A stretch of DNA of 64,000 bases from CADEDH01 sp965216205 (GTDB lineage: Bacteria; Actinomycetota; Acidimicrobiia; Acidimicrobiales; SZUA-35), in assembly GCA_965216205.1 (NCBI GenBank), contig OZ244139.1, positions 558,001 to 622,000 of the forward strand, in the 5' to 3' direction. Position numbers and translations under genes: made by a program. A model generated the notes under the pieces. That model did not search any database. It saw nothing but the letters and a program-made list of their open reading frames with translations, and was not told where the DNA came from. Positions 17,843 through 26,481 of this stretch are shown here, in pieces. Numbering within the stretch: the stretch's first letter is position 1; every line of letters begins with the position of its first letter.

Positions 17843-18668
17843 GCTACCCGAGATCGAGACCCTGCGACGGGACCTCGAACGCGATGCTGTTGGCCGGAAG
17901 ATCAAGTCGGCCGAGGCGGTGGTGCTCAAGTCGATGCCGCGCCACAAGACCCGGAAGAGCTTCGCCGAGAACCTCGTTGGCTCGAAGGTCGTCGCGGCGG
18001 AGCGGATCGAGTTGCAGATCCTGCTCAAGCTCGACAACGAGCACGTGATCGTCGTCTCGCTCGGCGAGAACGGCCGGCTCCTCCGAACGGCCACCAAGAC
18101 CAAGCAGAGCGACGACACCGTCGCCATCATCAGCTTCACCCAGGGCGGTGACCTCCGCATCCTCGACGAGAACGGCACCAGCGCGATCCACGTCGTGCAC
18201 GAGGAGGAGCTCGACGAGGTGCTCCCCGGACCGGACGATCTCGGCCTCGACCTCCACGAGCAACCGGTGTCGTGGATCGAGTTCGGTCGGCTGGTGATGA
18301 GCAAGAAGATGCCGCTCAAGCTGCTGCTCACCGACCCCTCGATCTTCGTGGGCATCGGCGACATCTACTCCAACGAGATCCTCTTCGATGCCGGCCTCCG
18401 GCACGACCGCCCGTGCAACGAGCTGTCGACCCAGGAGATCCGGCGTCTGTACCGGTCGGTGGTGGGGATCCTCCACGATGCGATCAAGTACGGGGGCACC
18501 TCCTTGGAGGACCGGCCCTTCGTAGACCTCAGCGGCAAGGCGGGGGAGTACACCGAGCACCTGGCGGTGTACGGGCGAGCAGGCGAGCTGAGCCCACGCT
18601 CCCGGGTGCCGATCCAGAAGACGAGCTTCAAGCATCAGGTCGTCTACTACTGCACCACCCAGGTGTAG
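17829..18668 (+). CDS. Fpg/Nei-family protein lacking catalytic residues
   Basis: A 279-residue homologue of formamidopyrimidine-DNA glycosylase in the usual place after rnc. True Fpg begins MPELPE and uses the proline left after Met removal as nucleophile. Here the N-terminus reads MEKLELPEIET, so Leu4 occupies the Pro position with three extra residues ahead. The lysine of the AKYLL motif is Gln63, the DPRRFG loop is DENGTSA, the GIGNIY Asn is Asp178, and the zinc finger CPRC has become SPRS (255-258) with YYCTTQV at the end. The fold is otherwise preserved over the full length. Lyase and glycosylase activity are therefore doubtful; a DNA- or RNA-binding role is possible. Confidence 0.8.
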   Translation: MEKLELPEIETLRRDLERDAVGRKIKSAEAVVLKSMPRHKTRKSFAENLVGSKVVAAERIELQILLKLDNEHVIVVSLGENGRLLRTATKTKQSDDTVAIISFTQGGDLRILDENGTSAIHVVHEEELDEVLPGPDDLGLDLHEQPVSWIEFGRLVMSKKMPLKLLLTDPSIFVGIGDIYSNEILFDAGLRHDRPCNELSTQEIRRLYRSVVGILHDAIKYGGTSLEDRPFVDLSGKAGEYTEHLAVYGRAGELSPRSRVPIQKTSFKHQVVYYCTTQV

Positions 18669-18828
18669 CGGAACCGGTCCGAACCGACCCTCGAGTACCG
18701 GTCGTTCACGGGTCGTTCCGACTTCTTAACATCGACGAAACCCCAGGCCCGAGGTGATGGCTCGGCCTTCGCGGTGCGGTTGTCTGGTGGCGATGCGCCA
18801 TCCGGGCGCCGACGCGAAGGACGACACC

Positions 18829-19278
18829 ATGACCAAGACTGCACCCACCGAAGCCCCTGCGACCGCAGCGCGACCCCGCCGTCGCCCAAGACATGCCTTG
18901 CTCGCATTGCTCGCCGCGCTCGCCATCATCGCCACAGCATGCGGTAGTGACGACAGCGAGTCGACCGAAGCCGCCGGCGCCACTTCGGATGCGGACGGTG
19001 ACGCGATGGCCGACGACGAGGCGATGGCTGACGACGAGGCCATGGCTGACGACGATGCGATGGCTGACGACGATGCCATGGAAGACGAGTCGGCTGCCCA
19101 CGACTGCGATGACGCGACGGCCGACGAGGCCATGGAAGACGACGAGGCCATGGAAGACGACGAGGCGATGGCCGACGACGAGGCGATGGCTGACGAGGAG
19201 TGCATGCAGGACGACTCCATGGAAGACGACTCGACGGAGGACGACAGCATGGAGGACGACAGCAGCTCGGATGGCTGA
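18829..19278 (+). CDS. Acidic lipoprotein with repeated Ala-Met-Ala-Asp-Asp-Glu motif
   Basis: A 149-residue secreted protein. An arginine-rich start leads into the hydrophobic signal segment HALLALLAALAIIATAC, whose Cys would be lipidated and anchored to the outer membrane face of the cell. After the Cys almost everything is Asp, Glu, Ala, Met and Ser in imperfect hexapeptide repeats (AMADDE, AMEDDE, SMEDD). Such a chain should be disordered and strongly negative, and methionine-rich acidic tracts can bind metal ions. GAAGGA lies 9-14 nt before the ATG at 18829. No known fold is present and the function is unknown. Confidence 0.7.
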   Translation: MTKTAPTEAPATAARPRRRPRHALLALLAALAIIATACGSDDSESTEAAGATSDADGDAMADDEAMADDEAMADDDAMADDDAMEDESAAHDCDDATADEAMEDDEAMEDDEAMADDEAMADEECMQDDSMEDDSTEDDSMEDDSSSDG

Positions 19279-19340
19279 TCCAGCCGCTCCCGACCCGTTC
19301 CGGCGGTGCCGTTGTACGAGTGGCTGCCCCCGAGACCATC

Positions 19341-19523
19341 GTTCTGGCGGACCCACGCGCCAGGATGTCTCGTTCTGGCGGACCCGGTGTCCGCATGTGG
19401 TAGCCACGTCCGCCGGAGCGGGAGCTGCGCCAGGATGTCTCGTTCTGGCGGACCCGGTGCGCGCATGTGGTAGCCACGTCCGCCGGAACGGGAGCCGGCG
19501 GTACCTGGGTCCGCCGGAACGGG
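19341..19523. repeat. Hairpin repeat cluster A, with a 70-bp tandem duplication
   Basis: Units at 19357-19426 and 19427-19496 are near-identical and adjacent. Each contains GTTCTGGCGGACCCG facing CCACGTCCGCCGGA, giving a long stem. Half copies flank them: GTTCTGGCGGACCCAC at 19341 and GGGTCCGCCGGAACGGG at 19507. The cluster separates two convergent genes, the lipoprotein and a CoA-transferase. It belongs to the same family as clusters near 25.0 and 26.2 kb. Confidence 0.88.
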
Positions 19524-20711
19524 TCAGACGGCCCGATTAGCGCGGAGCGCGTCGATCTCCTCGGGGCTGAAGCCGAGCTCGGCCAGCAACTCGTGGGTGT
19601 GCTGACCGAGCGTCGGGGCCGGCCGACGGATCGACGTGTCGACCGCTGACATCGACACCGGGAACTCCGCGATCGGGGCCGGTTGGGCGAGCCCACCTGG
19701 ATAGTCGGTGGGCTGGAGGCAGCCGATGGCGGCCACGTGCTCGTCGTCGAGCACCTGCTGTGGCGTGTACACCGGGGCGGCGGGCACCTTCAGCTCGGCC
19801 AGGGCGTCGAGGGCCTCGCCCACGGTCCGGCCGGAGCACCAGTCGTCCATGATCCCGCACAGCTCGTCGCGGTGGTTGCCGCGGCTGATGTCGTCCTTGA
19901 ACCGGTCGTCGTTGAGGAGCTCGGGGCGTCCCACCAGGTCACACCACCGCTCCCACAGCGGGGCGCCGAGCACCGTGGCGGCGATGTAACCGTCGGAGCA
20001 GCGGAAGTAGTCGCTGGGGGCGGCCGTCTGACCCCGGTTGTGGGTCGACTCGCGGTCGAGGCCGAGCAGGGCCTGCTCCACGATCGAGCCGTTCATCATC
20101 ATGAGGGCGGTCTTCAGCAGGGCGGTCTCCACCTGCTGGCCCTCGCCGGTCTGATCGCGGTGGCGCAGCGCGGCCAGCACCGCCACCGCCCCCAGCGTGG
20201 CCGAGCAGAAGTCGACGAACGGTGCCGACGATCGCGTCGGCTGCCCGGGCGGACCCGACATTGCCGCCGCCCCCGACATCGCCTGCGCCAGCCCGTCGAA
20301 GCCGACCCGCTCGCTCCACGGACCGCCCGAACCGAACACGTTGTTGGTGGCGAGGATGATGTCGGGCTTGATGGCCTTCAGCGACTCGTAGTCGACCCCC
20401 ATCGCCGCCAGTCCGGCCGGTGGCATGTTCGCCACCACGACATCGGCGCTCGCCACCAGCCGCCGGACCACCTCGGCGCCGTCGGGCTTGGTCGGGTTGA
20501 GCGTCATGCCCCGCTTGTTCCGCCCGACCTGGAGGAACAGCGCACCGGAACCGTCGTCAGCCACCGGGGTGACGAACCGGTCCTCCGATCCGTCGACCTT
20601 CTCGATGCGGATCACGTCGGCGCCGAGATCGGCGAGGTGGGTGGCCAGGCACGGCCCGGCGATGTAGCGCCCGAAATCGAGCACGCGGATGTCGTGGAGC
20701 ACGCCGGTCAT
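19524..20711 (-). CDS. CaiB/BaiF-family (class III) CoA-transferase
   Basis: A 395-residue enzyme that should move CoA between carboxylic acids. The N-terminal VLDFGRYIAGPCLATHLADLGADVIRIE is the family CoA-binding fold. The catalytic Asp that forms an anhydride with substrate is Asp167 in FVDFCSATLG. The racemase motif GHDINY is absent (GFDGLAQAMSG instead), so it differs in type from the racemase at 173-1318. Substrate is not readable from sequence. It is divergent from smc with a 136-bp gap and ends at repeat cluster A. Confidence 0.85.
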   Translation of the reverse strand: MTGVLHDIRVLDFGRYIAGPCLATHLADLGADVIRIEKVDGSEDRFVTPVADDGSGALFLQVGRNKRGMTLNPTKPDGAEVVRRLVASADVVVANMPPAGLAAMGVDYESLKAIKPDIILATNNVFGSGGPWSERVGFDGLAQAMSGAAAMSGPPGQPTRSSAPFVDFCSATLGAVAVLAALRHRDQTGEGQQVETALLKTALMMMNGSIVEQALLGLDRESTHNRGQTAAPSDYFRCSDGYIAATVLGAPLWERWCDLVGRPELLNDDRFKDDISRGNHRDELCGIMDDWCSGRTVGEALDALAELKVPAAPVYTPQQVLDDEHVAAIGCLQPTDYPGGLAQPAPIAEFPVSMSAVDTSIRRPAPTLGQHTHELLAELGFSPEEIDALRANRAV

Positions 20712-20847
20712 CTGAGATCCCCTCGTTCACTGTGAGCAAAACGATATGACGACGCCCACGACTGGCGCCAGAAGGCGGCTCGCGGTCCCGAGTGCGTGCA
20801 GCGCCGATTGCCCCGAGTTCGCAGAGGCTGGCCGGTAGTCTCGTCTG

Positions 20848-23800
20848 GTGTTCTTGAAAGCCTTGACGATCAAGGGATTCAAGTCGTTCGCGGAGACGGC
20901 CAACCTCGACCTCGAGCCTGGGATCACCGTGGTGGTCGGACCGAACGGCAGCGGGAAGTCGAACGTGGTCGATGCCATGGCGTGGGTGCTCGGGGCGCAG
21001 GCCCCCACCGCGGTCCGATCGCAGAAGATGGACGACGTGATCTTCGCCGGCACCGCCTCCCGCAAGGCCCTCGGCCGGGCCGAGGTGTCGCTCACCATCG
21101 ACAACGAGGACGGTGAGCTGCCGATCGAGCTGTCGGAGGTCACGATCGCCCGAACCCTGTTCCGGAGCGGCGAGTCGGACTATGCGATCAACGGCGTCTC
21201 GTGTCGCCTGCTCGACATCCAGGAGCTCCTGTCCGACTCGGGCGTCGGCCGCCAGCAGCACATCATCGTGTCGCAGGGTCGGATCGACGACGTATTGAAC
21301 GCCAAGCCGGAAGACCGGCGGGCGATCATCGAAGAAGCGGCCGGCGTGCTCAAGTACCGGAAGCGAAAGGAACGGGCCGAGCGTCGGCTGGCCGCCACCG
21401 AGGAGAACCTCCAGCGACTGTCGGACCTGCTGCGGGAGGTCCGCCGACAGGTGCGCCCGCTGGAGAAGCAGGCCGCGGCCGCCCGCCGCCACGGCGCCTT
21501 GATGGCGGAGCTGACCCAATTGAAGGTCCACCTCGCCGGGCGGGAGCTGGCCTCGCTCACCCAGCAGCTCGAGACGTCGGCCAAGCAACGTCGGGACACC
21601 CACGACGCGGAGGACGGCATCAACACCCGGTTGGCGTCACTCGATGCTGTCATCGTCCGAGGAGAAGCCGAGTTGGCTGCGCTCGGGGGCTCCGACGTCG
21701 CCGACGTCGCCAGTCGAGCCCGCAGCTTGCGCGAGCGAATCCGGGGCCAGGGGAACGTGGTGACCGAGCGTCGCCGGCGGCTCGAGGGTGAGTTGCAGTC
21801 GGCCGTCGACGATGGTCTGGTGGCGAACCTCGAGGCGGAGTCGGCGCGTCTCGCCGGTGAGCTCCGGGTGGCCGAATCGGAGGCGCGGGAGCTCGAACCG
21901 GAGTTCGCCCGGCTGGAGGACACCGAGGCGAGGCTGAGCAGCGAGCAGCTCACCTTCGACACCGAGTGGGACGACGAGCTCGCCCCCAAGCCAACCCGGG
22001 CCCCCGAGATGCGAGCCCAGCTCGAAGCGCTGGACCGGGCGGCGTCGCGGAGCGAAGCAACCATCGCCGGACTGTCCTCGGAGCTCGAGGCGGTCGAGGC
22101 GCGCCGGGCGACCGCCACCAACGACCGCAACGCTGCCGAGGCGACGATCGATCGTCTCGAACAGGAGCTGCCGCAGGCCGAACAGGCGCTGGCGGCTGCC
22201 GAGGACGCTGCGTCTCGAACGGATCGCCTCATCGCCGAGCGCACGGAGGCGAGGCGCAACGCCGACGCCGACGCCAGCCGGTGGTCAGCCCGCCGCGACG
22301 CGCTCGCCCAGGCCCTCGACGACGCCCGCTCCCGCGCTGGCGCCGATGCGCTCGACGGGGCCGACGGGGTGCTGGGCGCGCTGCTCGACCTCGTCGCCAT
22401 CGACGATGGGTGGGAGGCCGCGGTGGAGGCGGCTGCGGGGGAGGCGCTCCAAGCGGTCGTCATCGACAATCCGACCAACGCCGCCAGTGCCTTGGAGGCG
22501 CTGGCCACTCGCGAGCTGGCCGGTGCCGTGCTGACCCTCGGCGGTGAACGACCGTCGACCGATGTCGAGTTCGGCTTCTCCCGAGCGACAACGGCCGCAG
22601 TCGTCGGCCCTCCGTCTGCCGGCGACGCGGCTGGCGGATCGGGCCGGTCCGAGGCACAGCAGCCTGAGGCCCCGCAGTCGCAGGCACAGCGGTCCGAGGC
22701 ACAGTCGTCCGAGGCACAGCAGGAGGAGCGGCCGAGGGCATCCCGAGCCGAGGATGTGGCCAGCTCCGTCGGTCGGCGACCGCTGGGGGCGTCGCTCTAC
22801 GCCAGCCCGCCGACCATCGATCTCTCTCGCACCTCGCATCTGCTCGACGGTGGCGAGCCCCGATCCGAATCGCCGACCCGGCGGGAGGGGCCCTCGGAAT
22901 CGGCCGATCGCCCGCTCGATGCGACGCTCGATACCGCTGCAGCGGCCGATGCTCGGGACCTCGGAGCCGAGGCGGCCCATCAGCCGATCGCAGGTGGTGT
23001 CGGCGAGGCTGAACTCGAAGCTGACCCTGCATCTCCATCGTCTGGTCTCGCGTCGTCCGATGTCGTGACGCCTGAACCCCTGTCGCCCGATCTACCAGAT
23101 CTGCCGCTTCGTCGCCGGGTGCGAGCAGAGCGGGCCGATCTCGAACCGTTGCTCGATCGACTCTTCGGTCGTGTCCGGGTCATCGACGGTGACTGGCGGG
23201 CCGCGGTCGACGTTGCGCTTCGCCACCCCGACGAGGTGGTCGTCACGAAGGACGGGGATCGCTTCGGGCCGGGAGGCTGGCGCATCGGTCGAGCGGGCAC
23301 GGGCGCGACGGGTGCCGCGCTGAGCGAGGCGGAGGAGCGGGCAGCCGAGGCCGCCACCCTCGCTGAGCGGGCCGCCGCCGATCTCTCGTCGATCACCGCG
23401 GAAGCGAAGGCAACCAGGCAGTCCGTGCGGGATCGCGAGGAGGCGTTGCGCAAGGCGACGGCCGACCTCGACCGGGCTCGCCAGACCAGCGAACGGGCGG
23501 TGGCACTGCTCGTTCAGCTCGACGAGGACCGGCAGCGACTCGACGGGCAGCGGCGAGAGGCGACCCAGGAGCGGGCCGCCGACCTCGTGGTCGCCGAGCG
23601 GCTACGGGCCGAGTTGCCGGCGGTGGAGAACGAGGAGGCCGAGTACCTCAACCGGGTCGAGGCGCTGTCGTTGTCGCGCACGTCGCTCGAGGAGCGGGCC
23701 CGGGCCGTTGCCGATGCCCGCAAGGAGCTCGAGGTGCGTGCGGCTGCGATCGCCCAGCGTCGGGAGCTTCTCGTCAACCGGCGGGGGGAGACCGAGGCCC

Positions 23801-24999
23801 GACTCGAGCGGCTCGTGGTCGAGCGCGACAAGGCACGGATCCGGCGCGAATCGATCGAGGGGTCGATCGGCGAGGTCGACGATCTCCACCAGCGCCTGGC
23901 CGCCAGGACCGTCACGGTCGAGGGGTGGATCGAGCTGCTCGACGCCGAGCAGCGGGTGCAGTCCGAGGCGGCGCGCCGGGTGTCGGCAGAGCTGACGAGC
24001 CGGCGCAACGAGCGGATGGCCGCCGAGCGTGAGCTGATGGAGGTCAGGGAGCGCCGGAACCGGATCGAGCTCGCCGAGGCCGAGAACCGGGTCAAGCTGG
24101 AGGCCGTCACCGAGGCGCTTCGCCGCGAGCTCGACACGGAGCCCGACACGGCGATGGCGACCCCGCTGCCGCCGGTCGGTGGGGCGTCGACCCCGGCCGA
24201 CGCCGATGCCGGTGGCGCCGCCGGTGCCGGTACCGCCGAGCGTGCCGCCGCCGACGGCGCCGGTGACGCCGGTGCCAGTGCTCGTGCCGGCGCCCCGTCG
24301 CCTCGGGCCCGGGTCCGGGACCTCGAGCGCGAGCTCAAAGTGATGGGTCCGATCAACCCGCTCGCGTTGGAGGAGTTCGAGGCGCTCAAGGAGCGGCACG
24401 AGTTCCTCGACGGGCAGCTCAACGACGTCAAGACGGCCCGCAAGGATCTCAACACCCTGATCCGCTCGATCGACGAGGAGATCGTCGGTGTCTTCTCGTC
24501 TGCGTTCGCCGATGTGGCCACCAACTTCGTCGAACTGTTCGCCAGCCTCTTCCCCGGTGGCCAGGGTGGTCTGCGCCTCACCAACCCCGACGATCTCCTG
24601 AACTGCGGCATCGAGATCGAAGCGAAGCCGTCGGGCAAGAACGTCAAGAAGCTCTCGCTGCTCTCGGGCGGTGAGCGGTCACTGGTGGCGCTCGGCTTCC
24701 TGTTCTCGGTGTTCCGGAGCCGTCCGTCACCGTTCTACGTGATGGACGAGGTCGAGGCGGCCCTCGACGATGTCAACCTGAGTCGTTTCCTCTCGCTCGT
24801 CGAGGAGTTCCGGAAGGAAGCGCAGTTGATCATCGTCAGTCACCAGAAGCGGACCATGGAGGCAGCCGACGTGTTGTACGGCGTGACGATGAAGCCCGGC
24901 GGTTCGTCGAAGGTCGTGAGCGAGAAGGTGGAAGGTCGCCGCACCGGCGAGCCGGTCATCGATCTCGAACGGGAGAGCGCCACCGCCGCCGGCGGTTGA
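20848..24999 (+). CDS. smc: Chromosome segregation protein SMC with enlarged hinge
   Basis: A 1383-residue SMC ATPase, about 200 longer than usual. Walker A is GPNGSGKSNVVDAM (from about residue 31), the C-terminal signature is LLSGGERSL (about 1270), and Walker B is FYVMDEVEAALDD. Coiled-coil arms flank a hinge whose two halves are at about 504-570 and 750-800. Between them lies a 180-residue low-complexity insertion (SEAQ repeats, then Ser, Pro and Ala rich). A second Ala/Gly/Asp-rich stretch interrupts the C-terminal arm near 1115-1150. GTG start. It acts in chromosome compaction with ScpAB, which is not in this window. Confidence 0.95.
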   Translation: MFLKALTIKGFKSFAETANLDLEPGITVVVGPNGSGKSNVVDAMAWVLGAQAPTAVRSQKMDDVIFAGTASRKALGRAEVSLTIDNEDGELPIELSEVTIARTLFRSGESDYAINGVSCRLLDIQELLSDSGVGRQQHIIVSQGRIDDVLNAKPEDRRAIIEEAAGVLKYRKRKERAERRLAATEENLQRLSDLLREVRRQVRPLEKQAAAARRHGALMAELTQLKVHLAGRELASLTQQLETSAKQRRDTHDAEDGINTRLASLDAVIVRGEAELAALGGSDVADVASRARSLRERIRGQGNVVTERRRRLEGELQSAVDDGLVANLEAESARLAGELRVAESEARELEPEFARLEDTEARLSSEQLTFDTEWDDELAPKPTRAPEMRAQLEALDRAASRSEATIAGLSSELEAVEARRATATNDRNAAEATIDRLEQELPQAEQALAAAEDAASRTDRLIAERTEARRNADADASRWSARRDALAQALDDARSRAGADALDGADGVLGALLDLVAIDDGWEAAVEAAAGEALQAVVIDNPTNAASALEALATRELAGAVLTLGGERPSTDVEFGFSRATTAAVVGPPSAGDAAGGSGRSEAQQPEAPQSQAQRSEAQSSEAQQEERPRASRAEDVASSVGRRPLGASLYASPPTIDLSRTSHLLDGGEPRSESPTRREGPSESADRPLDATLDTAAAADARDLGAEAAHQPIAGGVGEAELEADPASPSSGLASSDVVTPEPLSPDLPDLPLRRRVRAERADLEPLLDRLFGRVRVIDGDWRAAVDVALRHPDEVVVTKDGDRFGPGGWRIGRAGTGATGAALSEAEERAAEAATLAERAAADLSSITAEAKATRQSVRDREEALRKATADLDRARQTSERAVALLVQLDEDRQRLDGQRREATQERAADLVVAERLRAELPAVENEEAEYLNRVEALSLSRTSLEERARAVADARKELEVRAAAIAQRRELLVNRRGETEARLERLVVERDKARIRRESIEGSIGEVDDLHQRLAARTVTVEGWIELLDAEQRVQSEAARRVSAELTSRRNERMAAERELMEVRERRNRIELAEAENRVKLEAVTEALRRELDTEPDTAMATPLPPVGGASTPADADAGGAAGAGTAERAAADGAGDAGASARAGAPSPRARVRDLERELKVMGPINPLALEEFEALKERHEFLDGQLNDVKTARKDLNTLIRSIDEEIVGVFSSAFADVATNFVELFASLFPGGQGGLRLTNPDDLLNCGIEIEAKPSGKNVKKLSLLSGGERSLVALGFLFSVFRSRPSPFYVMDEVEAALDDVNLSRFLSLVEEFRKEAQLIIVSHQKRTMEAADVLYGVTMKPGGSSKVVSEKVEGRRTGEPVIDLERESATAAGG

Positions 25000-25024
25000 C
25001 CACGGACCTCGATCCGGCCCATTC

Positions 25025-25167
25025 GGTTCTGGCGGACCACACGCCCACCCACTGAGCTTCTGGCGGACCACGCTCCCGATCCCGGCACTTGGCTCCGCCA
25101 GAAGGACGGTGCATGGCACCTGGGTCCGCCAGAATGGGCGAGCGTGGCACTTGGGTCCGCTAGAAGC
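25025..25167. repeat. Hairpin repeat cluster B
   Basis: Forward cores TTCTGGCGGACCAC lie at about 25027 and 25058. Inverted cores follow at about 25092 (CTCCGCCAGAAG), 25123 (GTCCGCCAGAATG) and 25155 (GTCCGCTAGAAGC). Together they can form large hairpins between the convergent smc and AbiEi-DUF559 genes. It shares its core with clusters A and C but the spacing is less regular. Confidence 0.85.
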
Positions 25168-25203
25168 GGGCGTGCGCGGCGGGTGGGTCGCGGGATCGGT
25201 CGC

Positions 25204-26142
25204 TCATGCAGCGGGATCGGCGAGGCGGGCCTCGACGACGGCGGCGATCTCATCGAAGACCGAGCCTGCCTCGGCGGCGATGTCCTCCCACATCACCCGG
25301 ATCACGACCCAGCCGTTGGCAGCGGCGGTCCGGTCGCGCTGGCGGTCGTCGACCATGGCCTGATGTCGCGCATGCCATCGCCGTCCGTCGGCCTCGATGA
25401 TGACCCTGGCACGCCGGTGAGCGAAGTCGACGACCCCTCGGCGGCCATCGAACCACGCCGGTTTGAACTGGGGGCTGAAGCCGTGGAGTCCACGGCGACG
25501 CAAACCGGCCCAGACCCGGTTCTCCAGCTCCGACTGCGGAACCGGCGGCGCGTCGGCAACGAGATCGTCGAGAATGGGACGGAGCAGGCCCACACCCGTC
25601 CGACCGCGCCGCGCCAGTCGGCCGAAGCACTCGACCAACTCCTCGATGGTCGGCGCCCCCTTCGCGACCTGCGTGGTCACGACGTGGCGGAGCTGTTGTG
25701 GCGAGAGCTCGGCGGCGAGGTCGACGATCGTGCGCGCTGGCGACGTCACGGGAAGACCATCCGGCGAGGTGACGATGTCGACCGGGCACAGACTCCGACT
25801 CTCGTGGACGAATGTCCCAGGCAGCGTCCAGCCCACCCCCTTCGGCGCGGTGACGTGAACGCCGAGCGCGTGCGGGAGTGGGTAGCCGTACGTCGACGAG
25901 GCGGTGCGCCGCGAGAGCACCGAGCCCGGAACGGCGGTCAAGGCACGAACGAGTGGCGTGAGCTCGTCGGTGAGGAGCGGGGCCTCATACACCCCGTCGC
26001 ACACCCGTAGCAGTGTTCCGTCGGCGAGTCGCCGGCTGATCGTCGAGCTGGCGATGCCGGCATCGAGCAAGACCGCCCGGGTCACGATCCCATTGGATCG
26101 AGCGGCAACGGCCAGGATCTTCGTCGTCGTGTTCGCCTCCAT
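25204..26142 (-). CDS. AbiEi-like antitoxin domain fused to DUF559 (Vsr-like) domain
   Basis: A 312-residue protein. Residues 1-50 form the winged-helix typical of AbiEi antitoxins and related regulators (ATTTKILAVAARSNG-like start, then DAGIASSTISRRLADG and LLRVCDGVYEAP). The C-terminal 90 residues match DUF559, related to the very-short-patch-repair endonuclease fold (VVDFAHRRARVIIEADGRRWH, then RQRDRTAAANGWVVIRVMWEDI in parts). The Asp and Glu of this fold are kept. No toxin gene (AbiEii) is adjacent. Likely roles are nucleic-acid cleavage or stand-alone regulation. The frame is open to 26337, but that part is hairpin-repeat DNA. Confidence 0.75.
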   Translation of the reverse strand: MEANTTTKILAVAARSNGIVTRAVLLDAGIASSTISRRLADGTLLRVCDGVYEAPLLTDELTPLVRALTAVPGSVLSRRTASSTYGYPLPHALGVHVTAPKGVGWTLPGTFVHESRSLCPVDIVTSPDGLPVTSPARTIVDLAAELSPQQLRHVVTTQVAKGAPTIEELVECFGRLARRGRTGVGLLRPILDDLVADAPPVPQSELENRVWAGLRRRGLHGFSPQFKPAWFDGRRGVVDFAHRRARVIIEADGRRWHARHQAMVDDRQRDRTAAANGWVVIRVMWEDIAAEAGSVFDEIAAVVEARLADPAA

Positions 26143-26218
26143 GGTCACATCCTTCACCAAGGGTGTGACAGTCACCGCCCGGCGCTCCTCCGAGTTGCCC
26201 CCGGGCCCGGACCAGATC

Positions 26219-26475
26219 CGTTCTGGCGGACGCGGCTCCCGCCGACCGCTGTTCCGGCGGACCCACGTGCCGTTGCTGGGAGCTGGATCCGCCAGAACGG
26301 CTTTGGTCGGTACTCGGCGCTGTTCCGGCGGACCCACGTTCCGTCGGTGGGAGCTGGATCCGCCAGAACGGCTTTGGTCGGTACTCGGCGCTGTTCCGGC
26401 GGACTCACGTGCCGTCGCTGGGAGCTGGGTCCGCCAGAACGGGGAGAGGTGGGAGCTGGGTCCGCCAGAACGGGG
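26219..26475. repeat. Hairpin repeat cluster C, three tandem 71-bp units
   Basis: Units begin at 26248, 26319 and 26390, exactly 71 bp apart. Each holds GTTCCGGCGGACCCACG and, about 20 nt on, CTGGATCCGCCAGAAC, so each can fold into a roughly 16-bp stem with two mismatches. The connecting part GGCTTTGGTCGGTACTCGGC is repeated between units. Degenerate half copies lie at 26219 and 26450. The cluster sits after the VWA gene stop and before the AbiEi-DUF559 start. Confidence 0.9.
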
Positions 26476-26481
26476 AGGGGG

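Noticed and set aside
26142..26337. Extended N-terminus of the AbiEi-DUF559 protein
   Set aside because: The extra 65 codons translate hairpin-repeat DNA (for example PPEQRRVPTKAVLADP), which recurs in other frames; family similarity begins at the ATG at 26142.
26219..26475. Possible CRISPR array
   Set aside because: The 71-bp units are repeated in full with no variable spacers, each folds into a hairpin, and no cas genes are near.
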